Shown: positions 1-7,800, numbered from the stretch's first letter. The stretch: 12,350 nucleotides of DNA from Lachnospiraceae bacterium (GCA_017632755.1 JAGBQU010000235.1:1-12350); one strand, 5' to 3'. The notes: a model not told the origin generated them from the sequence alone. Numbers and translations: made by a program.

Positions 1-774
1 ACCGATCCGAATCTGCAGAATATTCCGATGCGCATGGAATTGGGAAGACTGATCCGCAAGGTTTTCATCCCGCGTGAAGGGTATCTGTTGATGGATGCCG
101 ATTATTCACAGATTGAGCTGCGCATATTGGCTCACATGTCCGGTGATGAAAATCTGATCGAGGCATATCGGACCGGCGAAGATATTCACCGACTGACAGC
201 ATCAAAGGTGTTTCATACGCCGTTTGACGAGGTCACGGATCTGCAGAGGCGAAATGCAAAAGCTGTCAATTTCGGTATCGTCTACGGTATCAGTGCATTT
301 GGACTTTCGCAGGATCTGCATATTTCCCGTGCGGAGGCGTCGGAGTACATCGAAGGATATTTTCGCACATATCCCAAGATCAAGAGTTTTCTGGATGACA
401 TGGTGGAGAGTGCAAAGCAGAATGGCTATTCGTTGACGCTCTTTCAGAGGCGCAGACCGATACCGGAACTCGGAAGCAGCAATTTTATGAACCGCCAGTT
501 CGGGGAACGCGTTGCCATGAACGCGCCGATTCAGGGAACCGCTGCAGACATCATGAAGGTGGCGATGATCGCCGTATACTGGGAGCTGCGCAAAGCAAAG
601 CTTGCCTCCCGCATGATCCTGCAGGTGCACGATGAGTTGGTCATCGAGACAAAGCGCGAGGAGGAGGAAACAGTCAGAGAGATCCTTGTGCGTGAGATGG
701 AGCAGGCAGCAAAGCTTTCGGTGGATCTGGTCGTAGATTGTCATACCGGCCGAAACTGGTATGAGGCAAAATAA
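1..774 (+). CDS. polA: DNA polymerase I, C-terminal polymerase domain (5' end outside window)
   Basis: Template-directed DNA synthesis in repair and Okazaki fragment processing, cytoplasmic. The reading frame is open from base 1, where the codons give TDPNLQNIP, a conserved polA stretch, so the gene continues upstream of the window. The 257 visible residues hold the three family A polymerase motifs. Motif A is DADYSQIELR, with the metal-binding Asp at fragment residue 34. Motif B is RRNAKAVNFGIVYG, with the dNTP-binding Lys at residue 87. Motif C is QVHDELVIE, with His-Asp-Glu at 210-212. The 5' nuclease and the 3'-5' exonuclease-like regions lie outside the window and cannot be judged. The fragment is intact to its stop. 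coaE follows after 29 nt, an arrangement common in Firmicutes, so the two are probably cotranscribed. Identification is essentially certain. Confidence 0.97.
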   Translation, partial: TDPNLQNIPMRMELGRLIRKVFIPREGYLLMDADYSQIELRILAHMSGDENLIEAYRTGEDIHRLTASKVFHTPFDEVTDLQRRNAKAVNFGIVYGISAFGLSQDLHISRAEASEYIEGYFRTYPKIKSFLDDMVESAKQNGYSLTLFQRRRPIPELGSSNFMNRQFGERVAMNAPIQGTAADIMKVAMIAVYWELRKAKLASRMILQVHDELVIETKREEEETVREILVREMEQAAKLSVDLVVDCHTGRNWYEAK

Positions 775-803
775 AAAAGAATGTCATAGATGGAGGATGA
801 ACG

Positions 804-1409
804 GTGAGGATTATCGGAATCACAGGCGGTGTGGGGGCAGGCAAATCGCTGGTGCTCGAATACCTGTCGCAAAAATACGGGGCATATGTGATCTATGCAG
901 ACCGTGTGGCGAATGATCTGAAGCTTCCCGGAGAAAAGTGCTATGATGCCATGGTTCAGCTGATGGGTGAGGAGATCCTCAGTGAAGACGGGACGATCGA
1001 CAAGGCAAAAATGGCTGCAAGGATTTTTGAAGATAAGCAACTGCTTACCCGGATCAACGGGATCATCCATCCTGCGGTGAAGACATATATATTGCAGGAG
1101 ATCGAAAACAAAAGGAGGGAAGGGCAGGTAAAGCTGTTTGTCATAGAAGCTGCGCTTCTCATAGAAGATCATTATGATGAAATTTGTGACGAACTGTGGT
1201 ATATTTATGCTGATAGGGCTGTCAGACAGCGCCGGCTGATGGAGAGCAGGGGATATTCCAAACAGCGGATCGACAACATTATGAACGGACAGCTTGCAGA
1301 CGAGGAGTACAGAAAGCATTGCCGGATCGTCATCGACAACGGCCATGATGTGGCCGATACATATTTACAAATTGATAAAAAATTGGAGGCATATCAGTGT
1401 CAAGCTTAG
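804..1409 (+). CDS. coaE: Dephospho-CoA kinase
   Basis: Catalyses the last step of coenzyme A synthesis: ATP-dependent phosphorylation of the ribose 3'-OH of dephospho-CoA. The 201-residue protein has the usual family length. It opens with MRIIGITGGVGAGKS, whose P-loop GGVGAGKS spans residues 8-15. The conserved Asp of the substrate site is at residue 33 in YADRVANDL, and a lid region RRLMESRGYSKQRID follows later. The start is GTG, supported by GGAGG at 792-796 with a 7-nt spacer. No other in-frame start has a comparable ribosome binding site. The last 13 nt overlap the next gene, whose ribosome binding site lies inside the coaE reading frame; this suggests translational coupling. Probably in one operon with polA and the ftsA-like gene. 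Confidence 0.95.
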   Translation: MRIIGITGGVGAGKSLVLEYLSQKYGAYVIYADRVANDLKLPGEKCYDAMVQLMGEEILSEDGTIDKAKMAARIFEDKQLLTRINGIIHPAVKTYILQEIENKRREGQVKLFVIEAALLIEDHYDEICDELWYIYADRAVRQRRLMESRGYSKQRIDNIMNGQLADEEYRKHCRIVIDNGHDVADTYLQIDKKLEAYQCQA

Positions 1410-2824
1410 GGAATTATGAAGAACCGATCATATACGGATTGGATATAGGGACAAGAAGTGTTGTGGGAACGGTCGGATACAAGCAAAAAGACCGTTTTAT
1501 CGTGATCGCCCAGGTGTCGAAGGAACAAGAGACAAGGGCAATGATCGATGGACAGATCCACGATATCATAGCGGTCGGAAACACGATATCCGAGATCACA
1601 AGCGAACTCGAGCAGAAGGTTTCACGCAAGCTGGATGCGGTGTGTATCGCTGCGGCCGGTCGTGTGCTTAAGACGGTCACTTCCACTGCGGAGCATGTTT
1701 TTGATGAGGATAAGGTCGTTACGACGGAGGATATCCTTTCGTTGGAAGCCCTCGCCGTGGAACATGCGTATGAGCAGTTCCAGAAGGAGAACGACACCGA
1801 TATGAAATTTTATTGTGTCGGTTACTCCGTTATGCGTTATTACATGAACAATTATCCGATGGGCAATCTGCTCGACCACAAGGCGAAGACGATCTCGCTT
1901 GAACTTATAGCCACATTTTTGCCGGATGATGTGGTGGATGGACTTTATCGTGCGGTGGAACATGCCGGGCTGAGTGTGGCAAACCTGACCTTAGAGCCGA
2001 TCGCCGCGATTGAAGTGGCGATCCCACAGATGTTCCGAATGCTGAATATCGGTCTGATCGATGTGGGGGCGGGCACAAGCGATATCTGCATCACAAAAGA
2101 GGGAAGCATCAGTGCCTATGGTATGCTCCCGATCGCGGGGGATGGCCTGACGGAGATGATAGCACGGCATTGTCTCGTTGATTTTGCCACGGCGGAAGAG
2201 ATCAAGATCGGGATTGAAAAGAATGAGGTCGTGGAATATAAGGATATCATGAGCCTTCCAAAAACGATCAAACGGGAGGAAGTGCTTGATCTGCTCGAAC
2301 CACAGATAGACAGGATGGCGGATGAGGCTGCCCAGAAGCTTTTGGAGTTAAACGGTGGGAAACCGGTCAGTCCCGTTTTTGTTGTGGGAGGAGGCGGCAA
2401 GATCGCCGGTTATACCCGCAAGATCACGGAAAAACTCGGGATCCCCGAGGAACGCTGTGCGGTACGCGGTGAGGATGTGATGCAAAAGATCGATTTTATG
2501 GAACGAGGAATCGTTAAGGATTCACTGCTTGTCACACCGATCGGAATCTGCCTGAATTATTATCAAAAGAGCAATAACTTTATCTTTGTCAACATCAATG
2601 ACAAGCGGATACGCCTTTATGACAACAATAAGCTGACCGTGATCGATGCGGCGATACAGGCTGATTTCCCCAATGACGGACTGTTTCCCAAGCGGGGGAA
2701 ATCCATTACCATCACGGTCGATGGTCGGCAGCGGGTGATCAGAGGACAGGCAGGAGAGGCAGCTGTGATCACGGTAATGGAAACAATGCCGATATCCATA
2801 CGCCGATCCGGAGCAACGATGTGA
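1397..2824 (+). CDS. FtsA-like actin-fold ATPase, N-terminal part (frameshifted gene)
   Basis: Actin/Hsp70-superfamily ATPase related to FtsA, the cell-division protein that anchors FtsZ. Visible motifs are phosphate-1 GLDIGTRSVVG (residues 14-24), phosphate-2 DVGAGTSD (from residue 222) and the adenosine motif VVGGGGKIAGY (from residue 329). The GTG start has GGAGG at 1385-1389 with a 7-nt spacer. Codons are correct through Val460 (2774-2776). The last 15 residues, beginning METMPISI, are out of frame. Reading from base 2776 in the next frame gives NGNNADIHTPIRSNDVITV, which continues the beta-strand pattern of the preceding GQAGEAAVITV and runs directly into the following open frame. One missing base therefore splits a single gene that would encode about 773 residues. 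Related proteins next to coaE in Lachnospiraceae are, as I recall, single long FtsA-domain proteins. Whether this one serves in division rather than another envelope role is inference. Confidence 0.88.
   Translation: MSSLGNYEEPIIYGLDIGTRSVVGTVGYKQKDRFIVIAQVSKEQETRAMIDGQIHDIIAVGNTISEITSELEQKVSRKLDAVCIAAAGRVLKTVTSTAEHVFDEDKVVTTEDILSLEALAVEHAYEQFQKENDTDMKFYCVGYSVMRYYMNNYPMGNLLDHKAKTISLELIATFLPDDVVDGLYRAVEHAGLSVANLTLEPIAAIEVAIPQMFRMLNIGLIDVGAGTSDICITKEGSISAYGMLPIAGDGLTEMIARHCLVDFATAEEIKIGIEKNEVVEYKDIMSLPKTIKREEVLDLLEPQIDRMADEAAQKLLELNGGKPVSPVFVVGGGGKIAGYTRKITEKLGIPEERCAVRGEDVMQKIDFMERGIVKDSLLVTPIGICLNYYQKSNNFIFVNINDKRIRLYDNNKLTVIDAAIQADFPNDGLFPKRGKSITITVDGRQRVIRGQAGEAAVITVMETMPISIRRSGATM
2774..2780 (+). 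other. Probable single-base deletion (frameshift) in the ftsA-like gene
   Basis: The sequence GTAATGG gives Val-Met in the upstream frame. One added base between GT and AATGG gives Val-Asn-Gly and joins both open frames into 773 codons plus stop. There is no X-XXY-YYZ slippery heptamer in phase here and no obvious downstream stimulatory hairpin, so a programmed shift is unlikely. A mutation or a sequencing/assembly error is the simpler explanation. Confidence 0.75.
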
Positions 2825-3717
2825 TAACCGTCAGCGAATCTACGGCAGGAAGTCCGGCCTCCATGGAACTTGGCAAGCTGCTTGACGATGCCAGGATCTC
2901 CATTATCGTAAATGACAAGAAAGTGGAATTTCCGAAATTTGCCAGTGTGAATGGCGCGATCCAGACAGGCTTTTACGAACTTCAGGACGGCGATGAGGTC
3001 GAGCTGCTCAGCTACTATACCATAAAGCAGATCACGGAGTTTATGGATGTGATTCTGGATAAAAACACAGATATTTATGTAAACCACCAGATCGCGGATG
3101 AGAATGCCCGGGTTTATGATAATTTCAGTGTTGTCTGGACGCTCGGTGAACAGAAAGTGCAAGCTTCTTCGGACAATAAAGAGAGCGCAGGGGAGAACGC
3201 GGCAGAGAGCGCTGCGGAAAGCAGCGTGCATGAGGAGACGCAGAGGGAAGCGGCAGAGGGGTTTCCTGAGACGGTAAAAAGGGAAGCGGCAGGTGCCTCG
3301 CAGGAGACGACACAGGGCGATCTGCGTGAGAACGCCGTGGAAGGTATTGAACCCGCACAGGAGCAGAGTAGTACATCGGTCAACGCGCAGGAGAATACAC
3401 AGACAGATGCGACAGGGGCTGAGAGCGATACCGGCAATGCAGAGGCTGCCAATGCAGAAGATGGTACAGATGCAGAGCAATCCGAGGAAGAAATCCCCAG
3501 GACGGTCAACAATATTGTGTATGTATCCGTAAATCAGAAAAAAGTGATCCTTTCCGGAAAGCCGGATTACATTTTTGTAGATGTGTTTGATCATATCGAT
3601 TTTGATCTTTCCAAGCCAAAGGGCTCCACGGTGGTTCTAAAACTCAACGGCGTCAATGCGGCTTATACGGATCTGCTAAAGACCGGAGATGTCCTTGATA
3701 TTTATTGGGCGGACTAA
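2821..3717 (+). CDS. FtsA-like protein, C-terminal extension (downstream part of the frameshifted gene)
   Basis: Downstream half of the gene above. As drawn it starts at a GTG overlapping the upstream ATG/TGA stop, with GGAG at 2810-2813, so separate translation cannot be excluded; but the homologous-looking frame is open upstream to at least 2776. Three parts are visible. A beta-rich stretch contains VNDKKVEFPKFASVNG and YYTIKQITEFMDVILD. A strongly acidic, Ala/Glu/Thr/Ser-rich linker of about 110 residues (roughly 3160-3500) is probably disordered. A short C-terminal domain (from about 3505) contains YVSVNQKKVILSG, then DVFDHIDFDLS, and ends GDVLDIYWAD. No transmembrane segment and no obvious C-terminal amphipathic helix of the classical FtsA kind is visible. 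I know no defined function for this extension; a scaffold or partner-binding role is a guess. Confidence 0.75.
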   Translation: MITVSESTAGSPASMELGKLLDDARISIIVNDKKVEFPKFASVNGAIQTGFYELQDGDEVELLSYYTIKQITEFMDVILDKNTDIYVNHQIADENARVYDNFSVVWTLGEQKVQASSDNKESAGENAAESAAESSVHEETQREAAEGFPETVKREAAGASQETTQGDLRENAVEGIEPAQEQSSTSVNAQENTQTDATGAESDTGNAEAANAEDGTDAEQSEEEIPRTVNNIVYVSVNQKKVILSGKPDYIFVDVFDHIDFDLSKPKGSTVVLKLNGVNAAYTDLLKTGDVLDIYWAD

Positions 3718-3787
3718 AGTTTTAAAAAACATATGCCGGTTGGCTTTGGATAGCGTGCATGTCCGGCAAAAAAAACGGAGTGAGAAC

Positions 3788-4585
3788 ATGAATTTACTTA
3801 GTATTGCAAGCGGCTCGAGCGGCAATTGTATCTATGTCGGCGACGGGCAGACACATATTCTGGTAGACGCCGGGATCAGCGGAAAGCGGATTGAGGAAGG
3901 CCTTGGGACGATCGGGCTTTCGACCGCAGATATCGATGCCATCTTTGTGACGCATGAGCACATCGATCACATTGCGGGAGTCGGAGTTTTGTCCAGAAAA
4001 CAGAGGATCCCCATCTATGCGACGAAGGGTACGATAGAAGGGATCCTGAATACAAAATCGGTCGGTGCGATCGATCCGATGCTTTTTCATCCGATCGCGA
4101 CGGAAGAGGTCGTGACGATCGGGAATCTGCGTGTGGATCCAATGCCGATCTCTCACGATGCGCGTGAACCAGTCGCATACCGCATATATGCAGGTGAAAA
4201 GAGGCTGGGTATCATTACGGATCTGGGATATTATACAGAGGAAATAGTGGAAGGCCTCAGAGATATGGATGCTCTTTTTGTCGAGGCGAACCATGATGAA
4301 AATATGCTTCAGGTTGGGCCGTATCCTTATCCTCTCAAGCGAAGGATCCTCGGAGACCGGGGGCATTTGTCCAATGAAAATTCGGGAAGACTGCTGAGCA
4401 AGGTCTTGTGTGACCGTTTGAAATATATTGTTCTGGGGCATCTGAGTAAGGAAAACAACATGCCTGAGCTTGCCTATGAGGCCGTCAGGCTCGAGATCAA
4501 TATGAGCGATAACCGCTACCATGCGGAAGATTTTGTGCTTATGGTTGCAAAAAGAAACGAACCCATGGAATTACTTGTCATCTGA
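3788..4585 (+). CDS. walJ: WalJ/YycJ-family metallo-beta-lactamase-fold hydrolase
   Basis: Metal-dependent hydrolase of the MBL fold, very similar in layout to Bacillus YycJ/WalJ, which has been linked to cell wall/WalRK biology and to nuclease-like activity. The 265-residue protein opens with MNLLSIASGSSGN. The metal-binding motif THEHIDH covers residues 55-61 (His56, His58, Asp60, His61). Later conserved pieces are SHDAREP, ITDLGYYTEE, VEANHDENML, GPYPYPLKRRIL, GHLSNEN and LGHLSKENNMPELA, all typical of this subfamily. I chose the ATG at 3788 because GGAG lies at 3777-3780 with a 7-nt spacer and family proteins begin at this point; an in-frame upstream start at 3689 would overlap the previous gene and lacks such support. 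No walK/walR genes are nearby, so the substrate and pathway here remain unproven. Confidence 0.9.
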   Translation: MNLLSIASGSSGNCIYVGDGQTHILVDAGISGKRIEEGLGTIGLSTADIDAIFVTHEHIDHIAGVGVLSRKQRIPIYATKGTIEGILNTKSVGAIDPMLFHPIATEEVVTIGNLRVDPMPISHDAREPVAYRIYAGEKRLGIITDLGYYTEEIVEGLRDMDALFVEANHDENMLQVGPYPYPLKRRILGDRGHLSNENSGRLLSKVLCDRLKYIVLGHLSKENNMPELAYEAVRLEINMSDNRYHAEDFVLMVAKRNEPMELLVI

Positions 4586-4594
4586 TGTCTTGTG

Positions 4595-4606
4595 AGTCAG
4601 TTGACT
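4595..4606. repeat. Small inverted repeat AGTCA-GT-TGACT upstream of the ACT-domain gene
   Basis: Perfect 5-bp arms around a 2-nt centre, inside a longer imperfect dyad TGTGA...TCACA (4591-4614). It sits between walJ and the ACT-domain gene, 56 nt before its start. TTGACT at 4601-4606 could double as a -35 element, but I see no good -10 at the right distance. There is no T-tract, so it is not a canonical terminator. An operator is possible but weakly supported. Confidence 0.3.
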
Positions 4607-4661
4607 TTATCACATGCAAACGCCTAAACGAAACTATCATAACAATATGAGGAGAAATCAC

Positions 4662-4934
4662 ATGAAAAAAACAATTATCACCGTTGTAGGAAAAGATACC
4701 GTCGGCATCATAGCGAAAGTGTGCAGCTATCTGGCGGACAATCAGGTAAATATTCTGGATATCTCGCAGACCATCGTGCAGGAATACTTTAATATGATGA
4801 TGCTTGTCGATATGAACCAGTCGCCGAAAAGCTTCGGAGAGATATCCGATGAACTTGCGAAAGTCGGTGAATCCATCGGTGTGACCATTAAATGCCAGCG
4901 CGAAGACATATTTGACTCAATGCATCGTATTTGA
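4662..4934 (+). CDS. ACT-domain protein, UPF0237 family
   Basis: A 90-residue protein that is a single ACT domain, a fold that usually binds an amino acid or similar small ligand and often acts in regulation (as in the glycine cleavage regulator GcvR). It begins MKKTIITVVGKDTVGIIAKV, where GKDTVGIIA is the ligand-site turn of the domain, continues with VNILDISQTI, and ends IFDSMHRI, as is usual in this family. The ATG at 4662 is preferred over the in-frame ATG at 4614 because GAGGAG lies at 4649-4654 with a 7-nt spacer, and because ACT proteins of this family are about 90 residues. The next gene encodes a UPF0210 protein; the UPF0237-UPF0210 pair is conserved across many Firmicutes, so the two probably act together. 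Ligand and role are not established. Confidence 0.9.
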   Translation: MKKTIITVVGKDTVGIIAKVCSYLADNQVNILDISQTIVQEYFNMMMLVDMNQSPKSFGEISDELAKVGESIGVTIKCQREDIFDSMHRI

Positions 4935-5026
4935 TCCGCGATTTTGCGAAGGCACGGCAAGAGATGTGCGATGCAGGGGCTCTTAAGCCGCTGCGCGGAA
5001 AACTGATATAGACGGAAGGAAAGAAA

Positions 5027-5359
5027 ATGATCAATTTTTGGGAAGTAAACGAAACGAATAAGATGATTGAGAAGGAGAATCTGGATGTCCGCACCATTAC
5101 GATCGGCATCAGCCTTCTCGATTGTATTGACTCCGATCTGGAGAAACTCAAAAAGAATATATACACGAAAATAGCAACGATCGCCAAAGATCTGGTGGCG
5201 ACCGGTGACGAGATCGAGAAAGAGTATGCGATCCCGATCGTCAACAAGAGGATATCCGTGACTCCGATCTCACTCGTGGGGGCAGCGCATGTAAAACGCC
5301 GGAAGATTTTGCCCAGATCGCCCAAACACTGGACGAGGTTGCAAAGCTGGTCGGCGTGA
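5027..5359 (+). CDS. UPF0210 (PFL-fold) family protein, N-terminal part (frameshifted gene)
   Basis: N-terminal piece of a UPF0210/DUF711 protein, a family with the fold of pyruvate formate-lyase-type glycyl radical enzymes but with no established activity. The ATG has GGAAGGA at 5014-5020 just upstream. Residues 1-85, including [13 protein letters not shown] and [13 protein letters not shown], follow the family. After Gly85 (5279-5281) the frame gives 25 unrelated basic residues and stops. Reading from 5281 in the next frame gives [12 protein letters not shown] and then the rest of the family sequence, continuous with the downstream open frame. Adding one base restores a 454-residue protein, which is the usual family length of about 450. 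The N-terminal piece alone is very unlikely to be functional. The ACT-domain gene lies 92 nt upstream. Confidence 0.88.
   Translation: MINFWEVNETNKMIEKENLDVRTITIGISLLDCIDSDLEKLKKNIYTKIATIAKDLVATGDEIEKEYAIPIVNKRISVTPISLVGAAHVKRRKILPRSPKHWTRLQSWSA
5278..5283 (+). other. Probable single-base deletion at a G run (frameshift) in the UPF0210 gene
   Basis: After CTC GT there are five G bases (5278-5282) and then C. Six would read [10 protein letters not shown] and join the two open frames. The change lies at a homopolymer, a common site for replication slippage and for long-read base-calling errors. The family has no known programmed frameshift. Confidence 0.8.
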
Positions 5360-6390
5360 ATTTCATCGGCGGATATTCTGCGCTGGTTTCAAAAGGCATG
5401 ACAAAAGCAGATGAACTGCTCATCCGCTCCATTCCGCTCGCACTCTCTACGACAGAGCGTGTCTGCAGTTCGGTAAACCTGGCTTCCACCAAGACCGGTA
5501 TCAATATGGATGCGGTCAAGCTCATGGGAGAGATCATCAAGCAGACTGCGGAATACACAAAAGAGAACGATTCCCTCGGCTGTGCAAAGCTTGTGGTATT
5601 TTGTAACGCACCGGATGACAATCCGTTTATGGCCGGTGCATTCCATGGCGTGACAGAAGCCGATGCCATCATTAATGTCGGCGTTTCCGGTCCGGGCGTT
5701 GTCCGCACGGCACTTGAGAAAGTGAGAGGAGAGAACTTTGAAGTCCTCTGTGAGACGATCAAAAAGACTGCATTTAAGGTGACAAGAGTCGGCCAGCTGG
5801 TTGCCAAGGAGGCATCTAAAATGCTTGGCATCCCATTTGGTATTGTGGACTTGTCTCTTGCACCTACACAGGCCATTGGCGACAGTGTAGCTGATATTTT
5901 ATGTGAGATCGGACTGGAACACGCAGGTGCTCCGGGAACGACTGCAGCACTTGCACTGCTCAATGATCAGGTCAAAAAAGGTGGTGTCATGGCATCAAGC
6001 TATGTCGGAGGCCTGTCAGGAGCTTTTATCCCCGTGAGTGAGGATCAGGGAATGATCGATGCAGTGAGCGCCGGTGCGCTTACGCTGGAGAAGCTGGAAG
6101 CGATGACCTGTGTCTGCTCCGTAGGACTGGATATGATCGCGATTCCGGGTGATACGAAGGCAACCACGATCTCGGGTATCATTGCGGATGAACTGGCGAT
6201 CGGTATGGTGAACCAGAAAACCACGGCTGTACGCCTGATCCCGGTGGTCGGAAAAGGCGTGGGAGAGACCGTTGAGTTTGGCGGCCTGCTTGGCTATGCG
6301 CCGATCATGCCGGTCAACGGATTTTCGTGTGACGCTTTTGTGAATCGTGGCGGAAGAATCCCGGCACCGATCCATAGCTTTAAGAATTAG
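5356..6390 (+). CDS. UPF0210 (PFL-fold) family protein, main part (frameshifted gene)
   Basis: The larger part of the UPF0210 protein. The frame is open upstream from 5209, and the homologous sequence begins at 5281, so the GTG at 5356 is not a true start: it has no ribosome binding site and lies inside a conserved stretch ([20 protein letters not shown]). Well-conserved family blocks follow: [91 protein letters not shown], and a C-terminus ending [13 protein letters not shown]. This part is intact and under clear coding constraint, so the disruption is recent or artefactual. It faces tmcAL convergently, with 42 nt between the stops. The biochemical role of the family is unknown. Confidence 0.9.
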   Translation: MNFIGGYSALVSKGMTKADELLIRSIPLALSTTERVCSSVNLASTKTGINMDAVKLMGEIIKQTAEYTKENDSLGCAKLVVFCNAPDDNPFMAGAFHGVTEADAIINVGVSGPGVVRTALEKVRGENFEVLCETIKKTAFKVTRVGQLVAKEASKMLGIPFGIVDLSLAPTQAIGDSVADILCEIGLEHAGAPGTTAALALLNDQVKKGGVMASSYVGGLSGAFIPVSEDQGMIDAVSAGALTLEKLEAMTCVCSVGLDMIAIPGDTKATTISGIIADELAIGMVNQKTTAVRLIPVVGKGVGETVEFGGLLGYAPIMPVNGFSCDAFVNRGGRIPAPIHSFKN

Positions 6391-6398
6391 ACGATATG

Positions 6399-6432
6399 GC
6401 AGAGGATACACCGGAAAAAGTGATTCCTCTGC
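6399..6432. terminator. Inverted repeat between convergent genes, possible bidirectional terminator
   Basis: Perfect 8-bp arms GCAGAGGA (6399-6406) and TCCTCTGC (6425-6432) with an 18-nt loop, filling the gap between the UPF0210 and tmcAL stops. The position suits a shared terminator, but there is no T-tract on either side and the loop is long, so the call is weak. Confidence 0.35.
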
Positions 6433-7671
6433 TCAGTCGATCCGTATGATCTGCCGCTGATACTCGTTGCTAAACGGGTGTGCAAATTTGGAAGCAGCGA
6501 TCATCTCATAGATATGCGATGCCTCAATATCTCGCTCAAATTGAGCAAGGCCCTCGGCGCTCAGCTGCATGGCAGCGTCGGCGGGTTTGCTGATCAGCGG
6601 GATGGAGGCATTTTTTTTGATCATTTTCAGCAGCTGGCTGCAAGAAGAACGAAATCCCAATATGCGCGCATAATGGACCAGGCCGTTTGAAAGGAGGGCA
6701 TCCATTTCTTCCTGGCGGATTCCAAGGAGAATATGCCCGAGGCTGCGGCTGATCCTGGCATGGGTCATATTTTTGGTTTTTAACAAATCGCAAAACTGTT
6801 CGATAGACTCCATCTGAAGCAGATTTTTCTGTATTCGATCGGAAAGATTAGCCGGTACATCTGCATATCCCGTATAGCCGCTTTTGCGCTCCAACAGCAG
6901 GCGATAACGCAAAAGGTCGGAAAAATCATTCGAAAAGATCGGGAAATATCTGCCGACACTATGCTCCAACAGCTCGTGGCAGTTATCCGGGATCTGCTCC
7001 TTGATCATGGAGAGTGGATTCCCCAGAAGCAGGCATTGCCGTATGGAGATCGCGGAACTGAAGTTTGTATTCAGTCTCTGATCGTGGTAATCACCACCTA
7101 TTCGGCGAATCGTAAATGCTTCCATGGCAGCATCGGAACGCAGAAGTTCCTTCAGATATTCGATCGCAAGAATATTGTTCGGGCATTTGACGATATCCTC
7201 GTATTCGGCAAAATCCGGAATGGTCATCTCGAGCGCCTGATTTCTTGCCAGCGGATAGCTCATACCGCGGCGCATAAAGGTGCGCAGATGTTGTCTGTAT
7301 TCTGCCGGCTCGTCTGCCAGAACGCGGGCAATTGGCCAAAGCTTCTTAGGATCGCCGCTCTCGCTGCCGAAGCAGAGTACGTCCACAACTCCGAGCTTGT
7401 TTAAAAGTGTGACTGCGCCTTTTGCAAAAAATTCCGCGCTGGAGCAGGCATAGTGTATGGGAAGTTCCAGGATCAGATCCGCACCGCCAAGGAGTGCCAT
7501 GTGGGCGCGCAGATATTTGTCGGCGATCGCAGGCGTTCCGCGCTGTGTAAAATCACCGCTCATGACGACAATGATATGATCGGCGCCGGTGAGCCTCCGT
7601 GTTTCCTGAAATAAATATTCGTGTCCCTTATGAAAAGGATTGTATTCGGCAATGATTGCTGCAACCTTCAT
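6433..7671 (-). CDS. tmcAL: tRNA(Met) cytidine acetate ligase
   Basis: Makes N4-acetylcytidine at the wobble position 34 of elongator tRNA-Met. In the Bacillus enzyme (YlbM/TmcAL) ATP and acetate form acetyl-adenylate, and the acetyl group is then moved to the tRNA. The 412-residue protein begins MKVAAIIAEYNPFHKGHEYL, with the nucleotidyltransferase HxGH motif at residues 14-17. MSGDFTQRGTPAIADKYLRA and FGSESGD follow, both typical of the family, as is the length. Three in-frame ATG codons lie at 7686, 7677 and 7671. I prefer 7671 because GGGGA sits about 8 nt upstream and family proteins start at this point; starting at 7686 would add only five residues. The gene diverges from pta, which fits a link to acetate metabolism. 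No convincing promoter was found for it. Confidence 0.93.
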   Translation of the reverse strand: MKVAAIIAEYNPFHKGHEYLFQETRRLTGADHIIVVMSGDFTQRGTPAIADKYLRAHMALLGGADLILELPIHYACSSAEFFAKGAVTLLNKLGVVDVLCFGSESGDPKKLWPIARVLADEPAEYRQHLRTFMRRGMSYPLARNQALEMTIPDFAEYEDIVKCPNNILAIEYLKELLRSDAAMEAFTIRRIGGDYHDQRLNTNFSSAISIRQCLLLGNPLSMIKEQIPDNCHELLEHSVGRYFPIFSNDFSDLLRYRLLLERKSGYTGYADVPANLSDRIQKNLLQMESIEQFCDLLKTKNMTHARISRSLGHILLGIRQEEMDALLSNGLVHYARILGFRSSCSQLLKMIKKNASIPLISKPADAAMQLSAEGLAQFERDIEASHIYEMIAASKFAHPFSNEYQRQIIRID

Positions 7672-7689
7672 TTTCATATTCCCCATAGT

Positions 7690-7699
7690 AAACCGGTTT
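7690..7699. repeat. 10-bp palindrome AAACCGGTTT in the tmcAL leader
   Basis: Perfect 10-bp palindrome 18 nt upstream of the preferred tmcAL start, in the short divergent region. It may be an operator or simply chance; nothing else supports a role. Confidence 0.25.
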
Positions 7700-7800
7700 T
7701 CCGTTTTTGTATATTGTACTAGATGTAAACGAAAAAGGGAACATTTTTCACATCTCTATTTTTTGAAAAAGCGCAGATCGTGAGTGGGGATATTTTGTAT

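Noticed and set aside
2617..3594. Long minus-strand open frame of 325 codons opposite the ftsA-like gene
   Set aside because: It lies wholly over constrained plus-strand coding sequence, has Cys/Arg-rich low-information content and matches no family I recognise. It arises from the biased codon use of the real gene.
3734..3768. Hairpin TGCCGG...CCGGCA followed by a run of A before walJ
   Set aside because: Only 6 bp with a 23-nt loop and no T-tract on the plus strand; too weak for a terminator.
4935..5026. Possible small gene or RNA element between the ACT-domain and UPF0210 genes
   Set aside because: No ribosome binding site with an open frame, no strong stem and no promoter-like pair; it appears to be a plain spacer holding only the UPF0210 ribosome binding site.
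2774..5283. Programmed -1 ribosomal frameshifting as the explanation of the two split genes
   Set aside because: No in-phase slippery heptamer is present at either site, no clear stimulatory structure follows, and neither family is known for recoding.
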